A DNA stretch of 64,000 nucleotides from assembly GCF_001590795.1 (NCBI RefSeq), contig NZ_JXDL01000001.1, forward strand, positions 6,224,628 to 6,288,627, read 5' to 3'. The notes under the pieces were generated by a model. It ran no database searches and was not told the DNA's origin. It was given only the letters and a program-made list of their open reading frames with translations. Both the position numbers and the translations under genes were made by a program. The stretch comes from Bradyrhizobium sp. AT1 (GTDB lineage Bacteria; Pseudomonadota; Alphaproteobacteria; Rhizobiales; Xanthobacteraceae). Positions 58,854-64,000 of the stretch are shown in pieces (position 1 is the first letter of the stretch; the number at the start of each line of letters is the position of its first letter).

Positions 58854-59803
58854 TGCCGGCAATTCGCCGCCGACAGCGCCGACGTGAATGCATCGCTCCG
58901 TTCCGCCAAGGCGGGATAGAGTCTTACGGAGAGATCGCGCGCCGCCGCCGCAGTCCTTGGGCCGAAGCCGAGCAGATAGAGCCCATCCATCGTGATGAAG
59001 CTCTTGTTGGCCGCGACCGGTGTCAGCGCAAAGCCGGGATGGGCATAGATCGCGTCGGCCTGCAGCGAGTCCTTGCCGCGTTCGATCGACAGCGCGACGT
59101 CGGGTCTTGCCGCCGCGATCGCCTCGTCGCCGATGATCTTGTAGCCGTCGAAATCGTCGACGGCGTTGGCGGCACCCGCGAGCTGGATGATTTCGTCGGC
59201 CGCCGTCTTCCGGCCGGCCACCATGGCCCGCCCGTTCTGGAGCGACATCACGAACATCACGCGCATCGGCTTGGCCACCTTGGCGCGCAGCGTTTGGAGC
59301 TGCGCGAGATCGGCGCCGACCGCGGCGCTGAGGCATTCGGCGCGTGCGTCGACGCCCATGGCATGGCCGACGAGCTTGATCTTCTCGATCAAGCCGTCCT
59401 CGGTGAAGGTCTCGGGCACCAGCACCAACGGGATTTTCGCGGTTTCCAGGATCTCCATGGTCTCGCGCGGACCCGAGCCCTGGATCGCCAGGATCAGGGT
59501 GGGATTGAGGCCCAGCACGCCTTCGGCGGAGATCTGGCGCATGTAGCCGACATTGGGTTTGTCGTGCAGCGCGGCCGCCGGATAAAGGCTCGTGGTGTCG
59601 ACGCCGACCAGCCGGTTTTCGAGCCCGAGCGCATAGAGGATCTCGGTGATGGCGCCGCCGATCGAGACCGTCCGTGCGAAATCAGTCACGGCGATCTCGC
59701 GATTGCGCGCGTCATGCACGGTGATGCCGGCGGCGTGCGCGGCAGAGGCGAGCGCGATTCCGCTGGAGAGCAGGAGGGTGGCGAAGCTGCGACAAAATGT
59801 CAT
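58850..59803 (-). CDS. hmuT: periplasmic heme-binding protein
   Basis: 317 residues with a signal peptide (about 1-24, ending SAAHAA) and the two-lobed class III binding-protein fold: SIGGAITEILYALGLENRLVGVDTTSLYPAAA with the heme-ligand Tyr in SLYP (about residue 74), and the KPNVGYMRQISAEGVLGLNP block. HmuT captures heme in the periplasm and hands it to HmuUV. It begins 7 bases after the hemP stop. Confidence 0.94.
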   Translation of the reverse strand: MTFCRSFATLLLSSGIALASAAHAAGITVHDARNREIAVTDFARTVSIGGAITEILYALGLENRLVGVDTTSLYPAAALHDKPNVGYMRQISAEGVLGLNPTLILAIQGSGPRETMEILETAKIPLVLVPETFTEDGLIEKIKLVGHAMGVDARAECLSAAVGADLAQLQTLRAKVAKPMRVMFVMSLQNGRAMVAGRKTAADEIIQLAGAANAVDDFDGYKIIGDEAIAAARPDVALSIERGKDSLQADAIYAHPGFALTPVAANKSFITMDGLYLLGFGPRTAAAARDLSVRLYPALAERSDAFTSALSAANCRQ

Positions 59804-59809
59804 TGCGGA

Positions 59810-60016
59810 TTACTTCGTCAGGATCAGCTTGTTCTGCGAGGTCAGGCGAAGCCGGTAATTGTCTTCGCCATGCGCGATGATGATCTCGCGCTCGGCGGCG
59901 AACAGCTCGCGGCTGTCGATCCGGCTCCCACGCATGATGAGAGTTCTCGTTGTCGCAGAAGGGCTTTCTGCCGCCCCCGCCGCGCCGCCATTGTTGTCTG
60001 CGGACGTTGCTGACAT
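59810..60016 (-). CDS. hemP: HemP/HmuP heme-uptake regulator
   Basis: 68 residues: a disordered Ala/Ser N terminus and the HemP core SRELFAAEREIIIAHGEDNYRLRLTSQNKLILTK. In B. japonicum the corresponding HmuP acts with Irr as co-activator of hmuR and the divergent operon; that role is inferred here. It is the first gene of the hemP-hmuTUV operon and faces hmuR across a 263-base gap that holds an imperfect dyad. ATG 60016 is chosen on family length. Confidence 0.9.
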   Translation of the reverse strand: MSATSADNNGGAAGAAESPSATTRTLIMRGSRIDSRELFAAEREIIIAHGEDNYRLRLTSQNKLILTK

Positions 60017-60091
60017 GTGAAGTGTGATGCGCCTTCGAAATCCTGGAGTGCTGCTTGTTTGTATAAGCGGCAGGAGGCGCATTCCAACGGC

Positions 60092-60118
60092 TGCAATTTA
60101 CAATCGATATAAACTGCA
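60092..60118. promoter_or_regulatory. candidate iron-control dyad between hemP and hmuR
   Basis: Imperfect palindrome whose arms read TGCAaTTTAcA and TaTAAAcTGCA (lower case marks mismatches) around a 5-base centre. The TTTA ... TAAA core resembles iron-control elements bound by Irr in alphaproteobacteria. It lies 75 bases upstream of the hemP ATG and about 160 bases upstream of hmuR. Confidence 0.55.
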
Positions 60119-60279
60119 ACGTGATGTCATTGACCGTCAGACTATCGCCACGTAACCATTTCTTGCAGCGGGGAACATGCCCGCCTCTTGAGACAATCAG
60201 CCAGCCAGTCGCCCGCGTTGCGAGCGCCCGCCAGCCAACAGACCGAAATAGCTAAATTGAAGTGCAGGCTGGGGCTGAT

Positions 60280-62631
60280 ATGGCTGACGGGGCTAGGTAT
60301 TCGCGCGCCCTGATTTTGGGCGCGTCGGTGGTTTCAATCGCGGTGATCACGGCGGAGAGCGGTCTTGCGCAGACCGCATCGCCGCAGGCTGAAAATGCGG
60401 CCTCGGAGCGGCCGAAGCAGGCGAGGCGCAAGCAGGCCAAACCGCAAGTCGCGCAGCAGGCAGCGCCCGAAGTGATGAACGCCCGCGCCCAGGCCGCCGG
60501 CGCTGCGCCCGTGCAGACGCTCGATGCGATCACGGTTGCTGCAACGAAGGTTGAGGAGCGTGCGATCGACTCGCTCGCGCCGGTCAGCACGGTGACGCTC
60601 GACAAGATCCAGGGGCTTCAGCCGAACCGGCTGTCGGATGTTTTCTACGCGGTGCCCGGCGTGTCGTTCCAGGAGCGCGGCGACGATCCTGCGACCGTCA
60701 TCAATATCCGCGGCTTGCAGGAGTTCGGGCGCGTCGCGGTGGTCGTCGACGGTGCGCGCCAGAACTACCAGCGCACCGGCCACAATGCGAGCGGCTCCTT
60801 CTTCCTCGATCCCGAACTGGTCGGGGGTGTCGACGTCGTGCGCGGTCCGACCGCCAACATCTACGGCTCCGGCGCGATCGGCGGCCTCGTCTCGTTCCGG
60901 ACCAAGGACATCGAGGACGTGCTGCGCCCCGGCGAGCGCTGGGGCGTCGATCTCTCGGGCTCCTATGGCTCCAACAACAATCGCGGCCTAGGCTCGGTGT
61001 TCGGCGGCGTACGCGCCACGCCTGATGTCGATATTTTCGGCGGCGCGGTCTATCGCACGCAAGGCAATTACAAGGACGGCAACGGCACCGAGATCGGCAA
61101 CACCGGTAACCAGGTCGAGAGCGGGCTGATGAAGCTCACGGTCCGTCCCGCGCTCGGCCACGAGGTCAAGTTCGGCGCCATCTTCCAGGACTATCAATAC
61201 GATATCGGTCAGTTCAACCGGGGCCCGGTCGCGACCCCGGCCCAGCGCGCGCTGTATCAGGGTTCGTCGGTCTACGCCTCCGACGCCAAGAACTACACCG
61301 GCACGATCACCTGGAATTACGCGCTGCCGAGCGACAATCTTTTCGACTGGCACATGTCGCTCTATGGCAACCGCGTCGATAACGACCAGACCAAGACCTA
61401 CCACTATTCGACCTCGGGTGCGGCTCTGTGCGGCACCGGCAATTTCGGCAACAACATCTCGGGCTGCGTCGGCGACAAGCGCGGCTATGTCCTCAATACC
61501 TACGGCATCGACGCCAACAACACGACGCGATTCAATGTCGGCGACTGGCGCAACGCACTCACCGTGGGCTTCGATGCGTTCCAGGACGACGTGATCACGA
61601 CCGACAGCCGCGGCAATTCCAACATCACGACACCGAGCGGCATCCGTACCGTGTCGGGCGGTTTCCTGCAGTTGAAGCAGAACTACAGCACCTGGTTCGA
61701 GGCGGTGAGCGCGATCCGCTACGATCGTTACGATCTGGAATCGGGCAAGACCAACGGCAGCGGCGACCGCTTCTCGCCGAAGATCACCCTCGGGGTCACG
61801 CCGGTTCCGGGCTTCCAGCCCTATGTCAGCTACGCCGAAGGCTATCGCGCACCGTCGATCACCGAGACGGTGATCTCCGGCGCGCACGCAACCGGCGGCG
61901 GACCGGCGTTCTTCCCATGTCCCGACGGCACCGTCGGCCTGTTCTGCTTCCTGCCCAACCCGAACCTTCGCCCGGAGGTCGGCAAGAACAAGGAAGTCGG
62001 CATCAACCTGAAGTACGACAATATCTTCAGCGCCGGCGACTCCTTCCGCGGCAAGATCAATCTGTTCCGCAACGACGTTTCCGACTACATCGACCTCGTC
62101 GCGTCGGCGCCGGTCGCTGTGCCGCCGTTCGGCTCCTTCAGCCAGTACTACCAGTACCAGAACATCGCGCAGGCCCGTATCCAGGGTTTCGAGGCGGAAA
62201 CGATGTACGATGCCGGCGACTGGTTCATCGGTGTCGCCGGTCATTACATCCAGGGCAAGAACGCCGTCACCAATGTCGGGCTCGCGACCATCACCCCGCG
62301 CAAGGTCGTCACGACCGGTGGCGTCCGCCTGCTCGATCGCACCCTGATCCTGTCGGCGCAATGGGCCTCGTTCGGCGCCAACAATGATGTGCCCGCCGGC
62401 TATCTGCCGGCAACCGGCTACGAGCTGGTCAATCTGTACATGACCTACAACGCGACCAAGGACATCGTGTTCTCGGCCTCGATCGACAATCTCTTGAACC
62501 AGTACTACCGGCCTTACGCCATTCCCGGCTCGTCGACCGACGGCACCACGCAGAACGACGTGCTGTGGTCGAGCCCCGGGCCGGGCAGGGTCTACAAGGC
62601 CGGCATGAAGATCCACTTTGGAGGTGCGTAA
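60280..62631 (+). CDS. hmuR: TonB-dependent heme receptor
   Basis: 783 residues. Signal region about 1-31 (ending GLAQ), an unusual Lys/Ala linker, a TonB box (DAITV, about 87-91), plug domain (about 100-225) and a 22-strand barrel ending in the usual aromatic-rich C terminus (MKIHFGGA is atypically short of a terminal Phe). The heme-receptor motifs are GYRAPSITE and NPNLRPEVG. It takes heme through the outer membrane with energy from ExbB/ExbD/TonB. ATG 60280 is used. It heads the hmuR-hmuQ-hutX-exbB transcript. Confidence 0.94.
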   Translation: MADGARYSRALILGASVVSIAVITAESGLAQTASPQAENAASERPKQARRKQAKPQVAQQAAPEVMNARAQAAGAAPVQTLDAITVAATKVEERAIDSLAPVSTVTLDKIQGLQPNRLSDVFYAVPGVSFQERGDDPATVINIRGLQEFGRVAVVVDGARQNYQRTGHNASGSFFLDPELVGGVDVVRGPTANIYGSGAIGGLVSFRTKDIEDVLRPGERWGVDLSGSYGSNNNRGLGSVFGGVRATPDVDIFGGAVYRTQGNYKDGNGTEIGNTGNQVESGLMKLTVRPALGHEVKFGAIFQDYQYDIGQFNRGPVATPAQRALYQGSSVYASDAKNYTGTITWNYALPSDNLFDWHMSLYGNRVDNDQTKTYHYSTSGAALCGTGNFGNNISGCVGDKRGYVLNTYGIDANNTTRFNVGDWRNALTVGFDAFQDDVITTDSRGNSNITTPSGIRTVSGGFLQLKQNYSTWFEAVSAIRYDRYDLESGKTNGSGDRFSPKITLGVTPVPGFQPYVSYAEGYRAPSITETVISGAHATGGGPAFFPCPDGTVGLFCFLPNPNLRPEVGKNKEVGINLKYDNIFSAGDSFRGKINLFRNDVSDYIDLVASAPVAVPPFGSFSQYYQYQNIAQARIQGFEAETMYDAGDWFIGVAGHYIQGKNAVTNVGLATITPRKVVTTGGVRLLDRTLILSAQWASFGANNDVPAGYLPATGYELVNLYMTYNATKDIVFSASIDNLLNQYYRPYAIPGSSTDGTTQNDVLWSSPGPGRVYKAGMKIHFGGA

Positions 62632-62662
62632 CGCGCATCGCAGCACCACAAACCTCCGCCGG

Positions 62663-62686
62663 GCCGCGCTGATGCTCCAGCGCGGC
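62663..62686 (+). terminator. hairpin after hmuR
   Basis: Perfect 9-bp stem GCCGCGCTG / CAGCGCGGC with a 6-base loop, followed by TGCGGCGCGTTTCGTTTT. It may attenuate readthrough from hmuR to hmuQ. Confidence 0.6.
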
Positions 62687-62724
62687 TGCGGCGCGTTTCG
62701 TTTTGATCAGAAGGAGAGACTTTG

Positions 62725-63057
62725 ATGTTCATCGCCATGAATCGTTTCCAGGTGAAGAGGGGCGCGGAGACCGCGTTCGAAACCGTCTGGGCCACGCGCG
62801 AATCCTATCTCGGCAGCATGCCGGGCTTCGTCGAGTTTCATCTGTTGAAGGGCCCGGAGGCCGAGGACCACACGCTCTATTCGTCGCACACCTCCTGGGT
62901 CGACAAGGCCGCGTTCGAGGCCTGGACCCGCTCCGAGGAATTCCGCCGCGCCCATGCCCGCGCCGACAACCGGACCGGCGAGAGCCTCTATCTCGGCCAT
63001 CCCAAGTTCGAGGGCTTTGAGGTGATCCAGAGCGAGCGCAAAGCCGCGGCCGCTTGA
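62725..63057 (+). CDS. hmuQ: IsdG-type heme-degrading monooxygenase
   Basis: 110 residues of the ABM fold. The three residues essential in staphylococcal IsdG (Asn7, Trp67, His77) are matched by Asn6, Trp67 and His77, and the first strand MFIAMNRFQV is typical. Identification as HmuQ rests on this and on its place directly after hmuR. It opens heme oxidatively and releases iron, with a biliverdin-type product. AAGGAGAG lies 7 bases before ATG 62725. Confidence 0.92.
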   Translation: MFIAMNRFQVKRGAETAFETVWATRESYLGSMPGFVEFHLLKGPEAEDHTLYSSHTSWVDKAAFEAWTRSEEFRRAHARADNRTGESLYLGHPKFEGFEVIQSERKAAAA

Positions 63058-63084
63058 AGGCATGGCGCAGGAGAGGAGCCGGAC

Positions 63085-63588
63085 ATGTTGAGCACCGATC
63101 TCGCTGATCTCAAAGCGTACATGGCCGACAATCCCGGCGCGGTGATCGAGGACGTCGCGCGCGAGCGCAACGTCACCCCGCGCGCGGTGATCGAGGCGCT
63201 GCCGCCGACCATGGTGCGCATCGGGAGCGGCGAGCATTTCGCCGCCGCTATGCAGGATATCGCGGAATGGGGCGAGGTCACGCTGATCGTGCACACGGAC
63301 GATGCGATCTTCGAATTCACCGGCGCCGTCCCCGCGGGCGAGATCGGCCGCGGCTATTTCAACCTGATGCAGCCGAAGGGGCTGCACGGCCATCTCCGTC
63401 ATGAGCGCTGTGCAGGCGTCGCCTTCGTCGAGCGGCCCTTCATGGGCAAGAGTTCGGCCTTCGCGGCGTTCGTGAACGTCGACGGCGGCATCATGTTCAA
63501 GGTGTTCGTCGGTCGCGACGAGACAAGGGCGTTGCGGACGGATCAACTGGTGCGGTTTCGCCGGCTTGCGGACCGGATCGCGGCGTAG
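63085..63588 (+). CDS. hutX: cytosolic heme carrier HutX
   Basis: 167 residues of the HutX/HuvX family: helical start (LADLKAYMADNPGAVIEDVARERNV, about 5-30) and a beta-rich second half with EWGEVTLIVHTDDAIFEFTG and the run KGLHGHLRHERCAGVAFVERPFMG. HutX binds heme in the cytoplasm and passes it to a degrading enzyme, here HmuQ. It starts 27 bases after hmuQ and leads to exbB. Confidence 0.92.
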   Translation: MLSTDLADLKAYMADNPGAVIEDVARERNVTPRAVIEALPPTMVRIGSGEHFAAAMQDIAEWGEVTLIVHTDDAIFEFTGAVPAGEIGRGYFNLMQPKGLHGHLRHERCAGVAFVERPFMGKSSAFAAFVNVDGGIMFKVFVGRDETRALRTDQLVRFRRLADRIAA

Positions 63589-63614
63589 CTCGCTCAATCC
63601 ATCGGGAGATCAGG

Positions 63615-64000
63615 ATGCAGGGCAATCTTGGGGTTCGGCATGTGATCCTGACGATCGCGCTGGCGCTCGCGCCGGCGCCGGCCTTTGCGATCGACGAGGC
63701 CCTGCTGCCGCGCAATCTGTCGCCCTGGGGCATGTTCCTCGGCGCCGATATCGTCGTGAAGACGGTGATGGTCGGGCTTGCTGTCGCCTCGCTGGTGACC
63801 TGGACGGCGTGGCTGGCCAAGACCATCGAGCTGCGCCGCAAGGGCGCTCTCGCCTTGCGGCGGACGCGCGCGCTCGAAGGCAACATGACGTTGGCCGAGG
63901 CCTCGGCACGCGCCGGTGACGCGCATGACGCCGTTGCCCAGCTCATCCAGTCCTGCGCCAGGGAGGCCGAGCTCTCCGGCGGCGTGCTCGACGACGGCCT
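63615..64000 (+). CDS. exbB: TonB-system energizer ExbB (3' end outside window)
   Basis: 128 residues are present: signal-like segment (about 1-25), a membrane helix (about 40-66, MFLGADIVVKTVMVGLAVASLVTW) and the start of the cytoplasmic ExbB loop (LRRTRALEGNMTLAEASARAGD). With ExbD and TonB it couples the proton gradient to HmuR. GGGAGATCAGG precedes ATG 63615. The gene continues past the window. Confidence 0.9.
   Translation, partial: MQGNLGVRHVILTIALALAPAPAFAIDEALLPRNLSPWGMFLGADIVVKTVMVGLAVASLVTWTAWLAKTIELRRKGALALRRTRALEGNMTLAEASARAGDAHDAVAQLIQSCAREAELSGGVLDDG

Noticed and set aside
60988..62649. 553-residue open frame on the minus strand
   Set aside because: Antisense to hmuR; Arg/Asp/Val-rich shadow product.
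1..64000. CRISPR array, insertion sequence, prophage, tRNA or rRNA
   Set aside because: No regularly spaced repeats, transposase or integrase frames, and no tRNA-like cloverleaf or rRNA sequence were noticed in gaps between genes; the repeats present are short intergenic palindromes.

Overview
The window reads as a stretch of alphaproteobacterial chromosome, most likely Bradyrhizobium. The evidence is high GC, a GapR-type DUF2312 protein, the three-part pntAA-pntAB-pntB transhydrogenase, a y4hA-type cation exchanger, and above all a nirK-nirV / hemN / nnrR / nnrS block next to a hemP(hmuP)-hmuTUV / hmuR-hmuQ-hutX-exbB heme block, an arrangement known from Bradyrhizobium japonicum. I see no rRNA or tRNA, prophage, insertion sequence or CRISPR array. 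Codon use looks even, so this is mostly core and adaptive chromosome rather than a transferred island.

Layout. 1-7.2 kb: cell-envelope and regulatory genes (partial DUF1244, GapR, DUF1801, a DUF882 peptidase-like protein, an L,D-transpeptidase, an NtrC-type regulator). 7.3-10.2 kb: an M3 oligopeptidase, an AbrB-Doc toxin-antitoxin pair with a perfect operator palindrome, and the tiny aa3 oxidase subunit IV. 10.3-18.2 kb: pnt operon, a 56-residue His/Cys protein, a hydrolase, two ion exchangers, a cupin. 18.2-24.3 kb: TPR lipoprotein, rpsU, aquaporin, purEK, a diguanylate cyclase and a group of very small conserved-looking proteins. 24.3-30.5 kb: an FAD oxidoreductase, a PAS-GGDEF-EAL protein, a divergent GlpD and a ParE toxin-antitoxin pair. 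30.6-38.3 kb: a PotABC-like transporter without its binding protein and a sugar transporter without its ATPase. 38.5-46.5 kb: a LysR regulator divergent from a PrpF-type isomerase and a DctA carrier, then AsmA, a 3-oxoacid CoA-transferase pair and an acetyltransferase.

46.6-53.2 kb is the low-oxygen / nitrogen-oxide block: copper nitrite reductase NirK with NirV, HemN, a DUF1858 protein, the Crp/Fnr regulator NnrR and NnrS. Four 14-bp FixK2/FNR-type sites (three of them sitting between divergent genes or directly before single genes) tie the block together, and also implicate an undescribed 66-residue membrane protein. 53.2-56.9 kb: an AraC regulator, a FixJ-like regulator whose phosphoacceptor Asp is replaced by Glu, and a MuiA/DUF4139 protein. 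57-64 kb: heme uptake. HmuR takes heme across the outer membrane with energy from ExbB (partial at the window end), HmuTUV moves it across the inner membrane, HutX and the IsdG-type HmuQ handle and degrade it, and the HemP/HmuP protein is the expected co-regulator; an imperfect dyad lies between the two divergent heme transcripts.

Several palindromic repeat families are scattered between genes, often at convergent gene ends. I did not find a clearly new multi-gene system; the best candidates for undescribed biology are the small proteins attached to FixK2-type sites and the regulator substitutions noted in the findings.
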